The notes below the pieces were generated by a model. That model saw only the letters and a list, made by a program, of their open reading frames with translations. It had not been told where the DNA came from and did not search any database. 9,160 nucleotides of DNA from Verrucomicrobiales bacterium (GTDB taxonomy: Bacteria > Verrucomicrobiota > Verrucomicrobiia > Verrucomicrobiales > DEV007). The position numbers and the translations under genes were made by a program. Shown here piece after piece: positions 1 through 6,342 of this stretch; position 1 is the first letter of the stretch, and each line of letters starts with the position of its first letter. Where the stretch lies: contig SLGN01000196.1 in NCBI GenBank assembly GCA_007123695.1, positions 1 through 9,160 of the forward strand. Reading direction: 5' to 3'.

Positions 1-793
1 TCACCTTGGAAACGCCGCCACCCCGCCCCTCGAGGAGCAGCTCGCCCCCGTCCCCGAGACCCCGGGAGAATCCCTCCAGCCATTGGTTGCCGCACCGCAC
101 CGAAAGCCGTCGGCCAAGGAGAAAATCCCGCGCCCGAATCCAGTCGAGCGCCTCGGCGAAATCGGCCGTCTTTTCCGGGAAGTGCCGCAGAAAGCCCCGG
201 ACGACTTGCCCGAGGAGAAACCAGCGGCTCGACTCGCAGCCGAGCAGCTCGTAGAGCGAGGTGGCGATCGGGCGCAGGTCGGGGGGCAGCTCCTCGTTTC
301 GTAGGTTCACATTCAGGCCGATCCCGACGACGGCGAAAGGCTGCGGGACCACCACCGTCTCCACGAGGATGCCGGCGAGCTTGCGTCCCTCGTGCAGGAG
401 ATCGTTCGGCCATTTCGCCCCGAGCCGATCGCCGGGTGCGAGGACGGACTCGACGGCCGAGCCGAGGATCCATGCGCTGAGATGGGGAAGGCGCGGCCAG
501 AGCCGCCGGTCCCCATCGAGGGGCAGGGCGAGGGAAAAGAGCAGGTTGCGCCCCGGTGGCGCCTCCCAGCGGTCCCCTCGCCGTCCTCGTCCGCGGGTCT
601 GGAAGTCGGCGCAGAAAACATCGTAGGGCCGGGCCTTGCCGGAGCGGACGAGCGCGAGCAGATCGTCGTTCGTCGAGCCGGTTTCCTCGAAATGCCGGAA
701 CCGCTCGATCGGGAATCTCGTGGAATCCTCCTGCGACCAGCCGCGTACGATCTCGGCGTGGATTTTTTCGGCCGGTGGAGGGGAGTCGCGCAT
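1..793 (-). CDS. birA: Biotin--[acetyl-CoA-carboxylase] ligase, monofunctional (3' end cut by window edge)
   Basis: Translating the minus strand from the ATG at 793 gives 264 residues with no stop before the left edge. BirA catalyses ATP-dependent attachment of biotin to the carrier domain of acetyl-CoA carboxylase and related enzymes in the cytoplasm. Visible hallmarks are ETGSTNDD (residues 37-44), the biotin/ATP loop QTRGRGRRGDRW (65-76), KWPNDLL (127-133), KLAGIL (138-143) and VGIGLNVN (156-163). The end, GLGDGGELLLE (245-255), matches the small SH3-like C-terminal domain, so probably only some ten residues are missing. There is no N-terminal helix-turn-helix, so this is the enzyme-only form and not the E. 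coli type that also represses biotin genes. No clear Shine-Dalgarno precedes the ATG; no upstream in-frame start was seen. It lies 62 bases downstream of the VCBS gene on the same strand, with a possible terminator between them. Confidence 0.95.
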   Translation of the reverse strand, partial: MRDSPPPAEKIHAEIVRGWSQEDSTRFPIERFRHFEETGSTNDDLLALVRSGKARPYDVFCADFQTRGRGRRGDRWEAPPGRNLLFSLALPLDGDRRLWPRLPHLSAWILGSAVESVLAPGDRLGAKWPNDLLHEGRKLAGILVETVVVPQPFAVVGIGLNVNLRNEELPPDLRPIATSLYELLGCESSRWFLLGQVVRGFLRHFPEKTADFAEALDWIRARDFLLGRRLSVRCGNQWLEGFSRGLGDGGELLLEGRGGGVSKV

Positions 794-804
794 CTGGGTC
801 GGGG

Positions 805-856
805 AAAAAGGGCGGGCGGTCGCACGAAAGCACCCCGGAGCGGATTTGTCCCGCCC
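805..856 (-). terminator. Possible intrinsic terminator after the VCBS gene
   Basis: On the minus strand GGGCGGG (plus 850-856), which begins on the last base of the VCBS stop codon, can pair perfectly with CCCGCCC (plus 810-816), directly followed by five T (plus 805-809). The loop is long (33 nt), which is atypical, though it could fold further. If real, it separates the VCBS transcript from birA, whose start is 12 bases further on. Confidence 0.4.
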
Positions 857-2112
857 TACCGGCCCGGCACCCCGACCTCGAACCAGAACAGCCCCTCCGG
901 GTCCGACCCGAGGTAGAACTCGCGGACAAAGCCGTCGCCGGTGATGTCGTCGAAGACGATCAGATCATCGCCCTTGATGAAATCGTGTTCGGCCCGCAGG
1001 GCGAACTCGCCCGCGCCGCCGTCGTAGGCCCAGAGCTGCACGCGGTGCTGGGTGCGTTCCATCGCCACGATCTCGTCGATGCCGTCGCCGGTGAAGTCGT
1101 GCCCTCGCACCGCGGCGGTGTGCCATTCGCTGAGCTGCGTGCGCCTCCATCCGCCGTCCCCGGCATCGTGGCGGTAGAGATGCAGGCCGCGATAGTTCGT
1201 CTGCGCCTTGTCGCGGTGGGTACCGACGCCGACGAGCAGATCCTTGGCCTCCCCGTTTCCGGTGAAATCGCCCGAGGCCACTTGCAGCACGTCGTTGCCC
1301 GGCATCTCCTCGACCACGGTCTTGCGCCATTTGCCGGTCAGGAGATCTTCCGGCTGGTGGTAGACCAGCACCGCGCCGGACGAGTGGGGGCGGTTGCGCC
1401 CTTCTCGCACCGAGACGAGGATGTCGCCCCCGAGCCCGTCGCCGTCGAAATCGCGTGGTCCGGACCCGTCGATCCACCAAGCCCCGTCGATGCGGTCGAT
1501 CTCGTGCTTCACCCAGTTGTCGGGATCGAGAGGGTCGCCGCCGAGGTTGCGCATCCAGAAGAAGCCCCCGTCGTCGGCGCCCCGCCCCTCGTAGGAGTAG
1601 TAGAAATCGGGGTGCCCGTCGCCATCGACGTCGTGGACGAGTCCCTGCTGGGTGTGGTTCGCCGCGCCGTCGAGCACCGCCGTTTCCCAAGCCCCGCGCG
1701 GGTCCTCCCCGACCTGCCGTGCGAGTACGACCAAGCCGGGAGGATTGCGGGTGGCCTGGTCGAAGAAGACCACCTCGACGCGTCCGTCGCCGTTGAAATC
1801 GGCGGCGATGGTGCCCTCGATCTCGGTGTAGCCTTCGGCGATGAGGTGGCGCCGCCACTCGCCCGCCCCAACGCGCTCGAACCAGTAGACCTGCCCCCCG
1901 CTGCCCGTCGAGATCACCGGATCGAGCCGGCCGTCTCCGCTGAGATCGGCCACCGCCAGCCCGTCGCCCTCCCTCAGGGTCGTGTCGATTTCATGGAGTG
2001 TCAGGGAAAAGGATTCGGCGGCGCAGTAGCTCGATAGCAGCACGGCGGTCAAAGCCAAGCCGAGTGCGAGCGCCATGGCGGCGATGTGTTCGGAGCGGGG
2101 AAGTACGAGCAT
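856..2112 (-). CDS. Exported VCBS/FG-GAP repeat beta-propeller protein
   Basis: This gene encodes 418 residues with a signal peptide (R6, hydrophobic stretch about 11-29, then SYCAAES), so the product is exported. The cysteine at 30 is preceded by SSY, a poor lipobox, so signal peptidase I cleavage is likelier than a lipoprotein. The mature part carries seven calcium-loop-like DxxGDG/DxTGNG motifs near residues 56, 105, 161, 221, 282, 339 and 389 (for example DLSGDGRLD, DFNGDGRVE, DVDGDGHPD). This fits the FG-GAP/VCBS family and a single seven-bladed propeller. No catalytic domain is visible; such proteins often bind partners or polysaccharide, but the ligand here is unknown. The frame is open upstream to 2691, but that part is arginine/proline-rich and overlaps the Fe-S gene out of frame, so I start at the ATG giving a signal peptide. 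An ATG at 2076 is an alternative. No good ribosome binding site precedes either. Confidence 0.85.
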   Translation of the reverse strand: MLVLPRSEHIAAMALALGLALTAVLLSSYCAAESFSLTLHEIDTTLREGDGLAVADLSGDGRLDPVISTGSGGQVYWFERVGAGEWRRHLIAEGYTEIEGTIAADFNGDGRVEVVFFDQATRNPPGLVVLARQVGEDPRGAWETAVLDGAANHTQQGLVHDVDGDGHPDFYYSYEGRGADDGGFFWMRNLGGDPLDPDNWVKHEIDRIDGAWWIDGSGPRDFDGDGLGGDILVSVREGRNRPHSSGAVLVYHQPEDLLTGKWRKTVVEEMPGNDVLQVASGDFTGNGEAKDLLVGVGTHRDKAQTNYRGLHLYRHDAGDGGWRRTQLSEWHTAAVRGHDFTGDGIDEIVAMERTQHRVQLWAYDGGAGEFALRAEHDFIKGDDLIVFDDITGDGFVREFYLGSDPEGLFWFEVGVPGR

Positions 2113-2157
2113 CGGGCAGAACAGGTACGGGGAAAGGGGAAAGATCAAGCGGAGAGG

Positions 2158-2178
2158 CGACCGCTGCGGAAGCGGTCG
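2158..2178. repeat. Perfect 8-bp hairpin upstream of the VCBS start
   Basis: CGACCGCT (2158-2165) and AGCGGTCG (2171-2178) form a perfect inverted repeat with a 5-nt loop, about 45 bases before the VCBS start codon on the minus strand. No T-run follows at once on either strand, so it is not a clear terminator. It could be a leader structure or operator-like site. Confidence 0.35.
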
Positions 2179-2309
2179 GCTCGGTCGGGCAGCGGGGGAC
2201 TGTTCCGGAGCTAGCCGGTTCGGGTTTCCATCCGTGGCTTGAGTTCTGGCGTTTCGCGAATGCGGTCGAAGTCCGGATCGCCTTGAACCTGTTGCGGCAT
2301 TTCCGGACC

Positions 2310-2504
2310 TCAGGAGGATGCGGAGACGTCGAGCCGCCGAACCGAGTCCGTTGCCCTCCGCTGCAAACTTGCGTCGCTGGCGAACGTGAATGCGGCGGAA
2401 TCGCTTTGAGCGGCTTCCGCCTTGCGAAGCTTCTCGTGCGCTTGGGCGAAGAGTCGGTCGGCCTCTGTGCCTTGTTTGAATTGGGCGAGAGCGAGAGCGT
2501 TGGC
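2310..2504 (-). pseudogene. In-frame 64-codon continuation of the Fe-S gene beyond its TAG
   Basis: Reading past the TAG (2505-2507) in the same frame gives 64 sense codons ending at TGA 2310-2312. The first half looks like a charged amphipathic helix (QFKQGTEADRLF, HEKLRKAEAAQ). The codons before the TAG are three CAA GCC pairs, so TAG GCC is one base from CAG GCC, as expected if a longer protein was cut by a nonsense change. Third-position GC is lower than in the main gene and the end (RRLDVSASS) is unremarkable, so it may be chance or decaying sequence. No family is recognisable in the extension. Confidence 0.3.
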
Positions 2505-3128
2505 CTAGGCTTGGGCTTGGGCTTGGGAACGCTCGAAGGCCTCTTTGGCCAGCTCGCGCGCCTTGTTCACGGCGAAGGTGCAGGCCTCGAGGCAGATCAG
2601 GGGGATGCTGCCTGGGTCGCGGGGCGGCGGCGAGGGCGCCTCGTCTACCCCGATCGGCCAGACGACGTGGCGGAGACAACCGGCGGCGCACACTTCGGAG
2701 ACGACGCGGCGGGCGTCCTCGTCGCTGATCGTCCCGGCGAAGCGATACATGCCGGTCTGCCGGTCGAGGGTGGCACGCAGCGCGACGGCGTCGGCGCGGC
2801 CTTCCGCGTGGGCGCAGGCGGCGGCAAAGACACCGGGATAGATCGCGTCGAGGCGCTTGAGGAACTCGCGCGGGCAGTCCGTCTCGGTCGTCCAGCCGCC
2901 CACGAGGCCGGGAGCGGTCTTGAGGGGACGGTATTCGCCCGCGGCGTCGTTCTTGGCCAGTTCGCGCAGTTCGCGGACGGTCTCGATCGGCTGGAGCGCT
3001 CCGGCATCGCGATCTTGGGTGTGGCGGGCGCGGAAGACGCCCGAGGCGCTGCGCGAGAGCGCCAGCTCGCCGAAGGCGAGTTCGGTGCCGGGAGGGAGGA
3101 GTTCGGATAGCGTTTCGGCAAGGCTCAT
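2505..3128 (-). CDS. DR2241-like 4Fe-4S protein, partner of CbiX
   Basis: This gene encodes 207 residues. The C-terminal third carries two CxxxC pairs, Cys147/Cys151 (CAAGC, followed by LRHVVWP) and Cys179/Cys183 (CLEAC, followed by TFAVNKARE), spaced as four ligands of an iron-sulfur cluster. This pattern and the stretch around GMYRFAGTISDEDARRVV (126-143) resemble the 4Fe-4S domain of Deinococcus DR2241. There, as I recall the family, a CbiX domain, a stabilising domain and the Fe-S domain form one chain; here CbiX is the separate upstream gene. Extra cysteines are at 85 and 105. The start ATG overlaps the cbiX stop by 4 nt (ATGA), implying translational coupling and a shared complex or pathway. 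The role is probably redox or structural support for sirohydrochlorin metal insertion, which is inference. The C-terminus ends in a QAQAQA run just before TAG. Confidence 0.75.
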   Translation of the reverse strand: MSLAETLSELLPPGTELAFGELALSRSASGVFRARHTQDRDAGALQPIETVRELRELAKNDAAGEYRPLKTAPGLVGGWTTETDCPREFLKRLDAIYPGVFAAACAHAEGRADAVALRATLDRQTGMYRFAGTISDEDARRVVSEVCAAGCLRHVVWPIGVDEAPSPPPRDPGSIPLICLEACTFAVNKARELAKEAFERSQAQAQA

Positions 3129-3940
3129 GTGCGGTAGTGCTCGTCGAAATAGGCGACTTGGTCCAGAATGACGCGGGCGAGGGAGGGATCGGTGCCGATG
3201 GCGGAGCTGTAGTAGAGGGTGCGCCCGTCCATGCGGTAGGGATTTTGGCGGAAGACTTCGCGCTGGCTCGCGGCGGCGGTCGGTTCGGACTCGATCCCGA
3301 GCAGCACGGGGATGTCCTGGTAGCTGTGCAGCCCGTCTGCGATGAAGAAGGGGACGACGACCACGTTGGGGGTGTCGGTGAGCTCGCGCCAGTCGGCCAC
3401 GAAGGGCGCCTCCTCCATGTAGGCGTCGAGCACGCGGGCGAAGGGCACGTCGGACTGGCGGATCGCCTCGACCTGGACCTTGATGGCCTCGGTCGATTTC
3501 TTGTTGAGGCCGGTGCCGTGTCCGACCACGATCAGGGATGTCTCCTCGGGCCGCACTCCCTCGTCGACGATTTCGAGAGCCCGCTTCGTGAGCAGGCCGG
3601 TCATGGCCGGATGGATCCCGACCGGGTCGCAATAGTGGACGAGGAGCTCTCCGCGCTTGGTCGTGTGGCCTTGCAGCTCCAGCTCGCGCGGAAGGACTTG
3701 GCGGGTGAAATAGCCTTCGCTGATGAAGTTCGGCACCACGTAGACCTCGGACTCCTCGATCATCGGCCAGATCTGCCGCAGGTTCGGCTCCTCTTTCCAA
3801 AAGGCGCAGTGGACGCTGCCGAAGAGACCCTCGCGTTCGATGGCCTCGGCGTGGTCCCAGCAGGGTTGCGACGAATCCGGGTTCTCGGTCGATCCATGGC
3901 CGAGAAGGAGGAGCGCGCTGTCGGGCTTTGACACGTTCAT
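3125..3940 (-). CDS. cbiX: Two-domain CbiX-type sirohydrochlorin chelatase
   Basis: This gene encodes 271 residues. CbiX/SirB enzymes insert Co2+ or Fe2+ into sirohydrochlorin in the cytoplasm, feeding cobalamin or siroheme synthesis. Two tandem halves are visible. The first begins ALLLLGHGS (His15) with VPNFISEGYF (69-78). The second begins LIVVGHGTG (His141) with VPFFIADGLHSYQDIP (196-211, His205). The second half keeps both the GHG histidine and the second histidine expected for metal binding. The first half has Tyr77 where that second histidine would be, so it is probably not a complete active site. The ATG at 3940 was chosen because it places the conserved core near the N-terminus. A TTG at 3988 would add 16 residues encoded by a six-base repeat and is unlikely. 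Metal specificity cannot be read from the sequence. It is first in a two-gene unit with the Fe-S protein. Confidence 0.88.
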   Translation of the reverse strand: MNVSKPDSALLLLGHGSTENPDSSQPCWDHAEAIEREGLFGSVHCAFWKEEPNLRQIWPMIEESEVYVVPNFISEGYFTRQVLPRELELQGHTTKRGELLVHYCDPVGIHPAMTGLLTKRALEIVDEGVRPEETSLIVVGHGTGLNKKSTEAIKVQVEAIRQSDVPFARVLDAYMEEAPFVADWRELTDTPNVVVVPFFIADGLHSYQDIPVLLGIESEPTAAASQREVFRQNPYRMDGRTLYYSSAIGTDPSLARVILDQVAYFDEHYRT

Positions 3941-3954
3941 GCTTGGAATACGGG

Positions 3955-3978
3955 CCGGAATCGGAATCGGAACTGGAA
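3955..3978. repeat. Short six-base tandem repeat before cbiX
   Basis: Four adjacent six-base units of the form NNGGAA (ccggaa, tcggaa, tcggaa, ctggaa) lie 15 bases upstream of the cbiX ATG, in its untranslated leader. They resemble in period and composition the larger arrays at 6519-6554 and 6673-6765, and may be a small member of the same kind of microsatellite. Confidence 0.5.
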
Positions 3979-4020
3979 ATAAATTCAATAAAAGCTAGAT
4001 ATTTTATTTGATTAAGAATC

Positions 4021-4067
4021 CCTCTCCCGGCATCTTAGTCTTGGAGAGGCGACCCCGCACGGGGAAG
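4021..4067 (+). promoter_or_regulatory. Leader hairpins and ribosome binding site of the exported-protein gene
   Basis: CCTCTCC (4021-4027) pairs with GGAGAGG (4043-4049) across a 15-nt loop. CCCC (4053-4056) pairs with GGGG (4061-4064) across GCAC. The second hairpin contains the likely Shine-Dalgarno GGGGAAG (4061-4067), eight bases before the ATG at 4076, so it could limit initiation. Pairing is read from the sequence; a regulatory role is inference. Confidence 0.35.
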
Positions 4068-4075
4068 CATGCAGA

Positions 4076-4705
4076 ATGAGATCGGGTTTGGCCATAGCCG
4101 TGTTTGCAACGGGCCTCCTTGCCGGAGGAACCGCAGTGGCGTCGCCGGCCGATTCCGCCAGCGGCACGGCTTCGGCGATCGAATCGATTGACGCATTCGT
4201 GGCGGGCTGGGATGGAAACGACGACGGGGCGCCGAAGGTGCTCGGGCTGGTGGGCTTCCACGCCGATCCCCGGCCATCCCGCTGGCTGCTGCTCGCGGTC
4301 GATCCGGGGGAGGGCGTGCTGCGCGAGCATGTTCTCGCCGGGGAAGGCGGCGGAGCGGCCCGGGTCGTGGCCCCTCTGCCCGGCCAGGATCTGCCCGAGC
4401 TGCCGCTGCGGCGCCCCAGCTTGAAGATCGATTCGGACGAGGCTCTCGGCATCGCCGCCTCGCTCGCGTCGGAAAAGGGCCGCGCCTTCGCCACGGCCCA
4501 TCTGCACCTGCGGGTCCGCGAAGAGGGGTCCGAGCCGGTCTGGCTGGTGGCCTTCCACACCGCCTCCCGGACGCCGGTGGGGAGCGTCTCCCTTTCCGCC
4601 GAGAGCGGGGCCATCCTGCGCGAGTCGTGGGAGGCGGCGGCGCAGCCCCTGCGTGCGGCGGGCGCCGCCACGCTGACCGACGCGAGCCGGGCGGCGAAGC
4701 CCTGA
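4076..4705 (+). CDS. Small exported protein with PepSY-like C-terminal half
   Basis: This gene encodes 209 residues. The N-terminus is a typical signal peptide (MRSG, hydrophobic 5-22, cleavage likely after AVA at 23), so the product is secreted or periplasmic. The C-terminal half (about 117-186) reads like a PepSY-type domain: a helix SDEALGIAASLA, a strand PVWLVAFH (154-161), then VGSVSLSAESGAILRESW (168-185), matching the usual tail in which a strand is followed by a D/E-x-G turn and 'ilre'. The first half has a shorter echo, RWLLLAVDPGEGVLRE (69-84), so the protein may be a degenerate internal duplication. PepSY domains are often protease inhibitors or redox/envelope accessory domains; nothing fixes the role here. 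It diverges from cbiX, converges on pdxA, and is the only plus-strand gene in the first 5.7 kb. The tail (190-209) is alanine-rich and low in information. Confidence 0.75.
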   Translation: MRSGLAIAVFATGLLAGGTAVASPADSASGTASAIESIDAFVAGWDGNDDGAPKVLGLVGFHADPRPSRWLLLAVDPGEGVLREHVLAGEGGGAARVVAPLPGQDLPELPLRRPSLKIDSDEALGIAASLASEKGRAFATAHLHLRVREEGSEPVWLVAFHTASRTPVGSVSLSAESGAILRESWEAAAQPLRAAGAATLTDASRAAKP

Positions 4706-4710
4706 AGACC

Positions 4711-4751
4711 GCGGCGCGGCGGCTCGATCCTCATCCGGCGAGCCGCGCCGC
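4711..4751. terminator. Hairpin between the convergent exported-protein gene and pdxA
   Basis: GCGGCTCG (4719-4726) pairs perfectly with CGAGCCGC (4739-4746) over a 12-nt loop. After a 3-nt bulge, GCGGC (4711-4715) pairs with GCCGC (4747-4751). The pdxA stop codon (4731-4733) sits in the loop, and the plus-strand gene ends five bases before the stem. It is placed where a shared bidirectional terminator would be, but there is no T-run on either side, so intrinsic termination is uncertain. Confidence 0.4.
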
Positions 4752-5726
4752 CAGCCTCACCGCTTCGAAGAGGCTGCTGGCCTTGGCCTTTCCCTGCCAG
4801 GCGATGTCGCAGGCGGTACCGTGATCGACGCTGGTGCGGACGATGGGCAGGCCGAGGGTCGTGTTGACGGCGGTGTCGAAGGCGAGGGCCTTGAGCGGGA
4901 TGTGCCCCTGGTCGTGGTACATGCAGACGAAGGCGTCGATCGAGCGCCGCTTCTCGGGGAGGAAGGCGGTGTCGGGCGGCAGGGGGCCCTCGACGGAAAG
5001 CCCGGCGATGCGGGCGGCCTCGATCGCCGGGAGGATGATGCGCTCTTCCTCGAGGTTGCCGAAGAGCCCGTTCTCGCCGGCATGCGGGTTCAAGCCGAGC
5101 ACGGCGAGGCGCGGGGCGCGCCCGCGCAGCTTCGCCATCGCCTCGGCGGTGAGTTCGACGACGTCGAGGATGCGCTCGCGGGTGAGGAGACCGGGCACCT
5201 CGTGGTAGCCGACGTGGACGGTCACGAAGCTGGCGCGGACCTCTTCGCTGTATTGGAACATGCAGGCGCGCTCGGCGCCGGTGCGTTCGGCGAAAATTTC
5301 GGTGTGGCCGGGGTGGAGGATGCCGGCGGCGCGCAGGGCCTCCTTGTGGATGGGGCCGGTGGCGACGGCCGCGACCGAGCCGGCGAGGGCATGCCCGATG
5401 GCCGCGTCGATGTAGCGGTAGGCGGCCGCCCCGGTGGCGGCGCCGACGCGCCCCGGCTCGAAGCCCGTCGCGTCGAAACCGGGAAGGTCGAGCACGGCGG
5501 GTCCGTCGAGGCGGTCGCGCGATTCGGCCCAGTCCTGCGCCGAGAGCACCGTCGCGGGCGCCGGGAGACCGGTCCTCTCGGCGCATTGGGTCAGGACCGA
5601 GGAGTCGCCGAAGACCACCGGCAGCGCGAAGCCAGCGACCCGCGCGTCGGCGAGGAGCCGCAGGCAGATTTCGGGACCGACCCCGGCGGGGTCGCCCATG
5701 GTCACGGCAATGAGGGGTGGCTTCAT
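4731..5726 (-). CDS. pdxA: 4-hydroxythreonine-4-phosphate dehydrogenase
   Basis: This gene encodes 331 residues, the usual PdxA length. The enzyme oxidises 4-phosphohydroxy-L-threonine with NAD(P)+ in the DXP-dependent route to pyridoxal 5'-phosphate; the product condenses with deoxyxylulose phosphate at PdxJ. The family start VTMGDPAGVGPEI (8-20) is present, followed by TGPIHKEAL (123-131) and HPGHTEIFA (138-146). The three metal-ligand histidines are His171 (VTVH), His215 (NPHAGE) and His271 (YHDQGH). GLPIVRTSVDHGTA (292-305) is also conserved. All hallmarks are intact, so the enzyme should be active. The ATG at 5726 puts the conserved MGDPAG at the expected position; no strong ribosome binding site precedes it. 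It is a single gene: convergent with the exported-protein gene downstream, with the repeat island upstream. Substrate preference could differ, because PdxA2-type homologues act in sugar-acid catabolism, but nothing nearby suggests that. Confidence 0.95.
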   Translation of the reverse strand: MKPPLIAVTMGDPAGVGPEICLRLLADARVAGFALPVVFGDSSVLTQCAERTGLPAPATVLSAQDWAESRDRLDGPAVLDLPGFDATGFEPGRVGAATGAAAYRYIDAAIGHALAGSVAAVATGPIHKEALRAAGILHPGHTEIFAERTGAERACMFQYSEEVRASFVTVHVGYHEVPGLLTRERILDVVELTAEAMAKLRGRAPRLAVLGLNPHAGENGLFGNLEEERIILPAIEAARIAGLSVEGPLPPDTAFLPEKRRSIDAFVCMYHDQGHIPLKALAFDTAVNTTLGLPIVRTSVDHGTACDIAWQGKAKASSLFEAVRLAARLAG

Positions 5727-5927
5727 GGCAAACGTCGGCTTCGGGAAAGGATAGGCCGCGTTCGGCGCTTCGTCATGGGGAATGGTGGAGCGGTGGAAGC
5801 CCTCGAGGCTGCGTTGCGTTTGCCGTCGATCGCGGCTTTCGCCCGGCCCGCGCTTTCCGATGGCGAGCGCTCACGTCATTCGGGAGGATGCAGGGGTGAT
5901 GCGAGGCGAAAACGCAGGGCGTCGCTG

Positions 5928-6027
5928 GCACCCCTGCCGGGGTGCGAATCGTTCCTGGCCGGAGGTCCGGTGGTGTCGTCGCGGCGCTCCTCAACCACCG
6001 GCTACAGGCTGGGAAGCCTCCGGCTTC
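5928..6027 (+). repeat. Three-hairpin element, copy 1
   Basis: Hairpin A is GCACCCC (5928-5934) with GGGGTGC (5939-5945), loop 4 nt. Hairpin B is CCGGTGGT (5967-5974) with ACCACCGG (5994-6001), loop 19 nt, followed by CTA. Hairpin C is GAAGCC (6013-6018) with GGCTTC (6022-6027), loop TCC. The gaps are 21 and 11 nt. The order, gaps, long B loop and the CTA after hairpin B recur in copy 2 although the stem sequences differ. It looks like a dispersed structured repeat, either DNA (REP-like) or RNA. Similar three-hairpin repeats are, from memory, common in Planctomycetes and Verrucomicrobia, but I can give no name. Confidence 0.7.
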
Positions 6028-6342
6028 AGCAATTTCAACTCTGAGCGCTGAACATTTCCGGTCCATGGCCGCTGAAATGGTGAGGAACTCGGGCTCGAGC
6101 TCCAGCGCATCTCGGGAAGCTACCGACCGCGTCCGAATGCCCGATCCCGCAAAGATCCGTTTCTTCCAGAGGAGGTCGTGGAAACGAAGAGCGGTTCGGC
6201 GGAAGCGGATTGGAGCCAAACCGTCTAGCGGTCCGCCTTCGGAGTCCGATGCCCCCAGGCGTCGGGACCGCTCCATCCCCCTCTGCATCCTTCAGAAGAG
6301 ACAACAGCGCCCCACCAGTTTTGCCGACTCCGGATGCTTCTT

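Larger units (their letters stand above)
2113..2504. other. Gap between the Fe-S gene and the VCBS gene
   Basis: These 392 bases hold no independent gene I can support. Two things stand out. The minus-strand frame of the Fe-S gene stays open after its TAG as far as a TGA at 2310-2312, and a hairpin lies at 2158-2178, close before the VCBS start. The promoter of the VCBS gene would have to lie here, but I see no convincing -35/-10 pair. Confidence 0.5.
3941..4075. promoter_or_regulatory. AT-rich divergent spacer between cbiX and the exported-protein gene
   Basis: The two genes diverge here, so promoters in both directions are expected. About 3976-4018 is much richer in A+T than the rest of the window. 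On the minus strand TTAATC and TTTATT are 17 bases apart upstream of cbiX, but each matches the sigma-70 consensus poorly. On the plus strand TTGATT (4008-4013) is a possible -35 with only a weak -10. No operator could be assigned. Confidence 0.4.

Noticed and set aside
2113..2691. N-terminal extension of the VCBS frame up to 2691
   Set aside because: It overlaps the Fe-S gene out of frame, is Arg/Pro/Ser-rich, and would bury the signal peptide about 190 residues inside the protein.
556..3931. Long plus-strand open frames opposite birA, VCBS, the Fe-S gene and cbiX (556-2037, 1998-3110, 3137-3931)
   Set aside because: They mirror real minus-strand genes with recognisable domains, are rich in Arg/Ala/Gly/Val of the type produced by GC-rich codon bias on the opposite strand, and show no family motifs or signal peptides.
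3941..3988. TTG start at 3988 for cbiX
   Set aside because: The added residues come from the six-base repeat (a proline/isoleucine run), and the ATG at 3940 already places the conserved core correctly.
4821..6044. 407-codon plus-strand open frame opposite pdxA
   Set aside because: It is antisense to an intact PdxA and runs on into the repeat island; the composition is that of a shadow frame.
6085..6145. tRNA-like remnant (a TCCGAAT loop-like stretch, and TCGGGC able to pair with GCCCGA)
   Set aside because: Acceptor, D and T stems cannot be paired in tRNA geometry, and no anticodon stem can be placed.
5773..6288. 171-codon minus-strand open frame and overlapping plus frames in the repeat island
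   Set aside because: They cross three-hairpin element copy 1, lack any recognisable motif and have the Arg/Pro/Ser-rich composition of translated non-coding GC-rich DNA.
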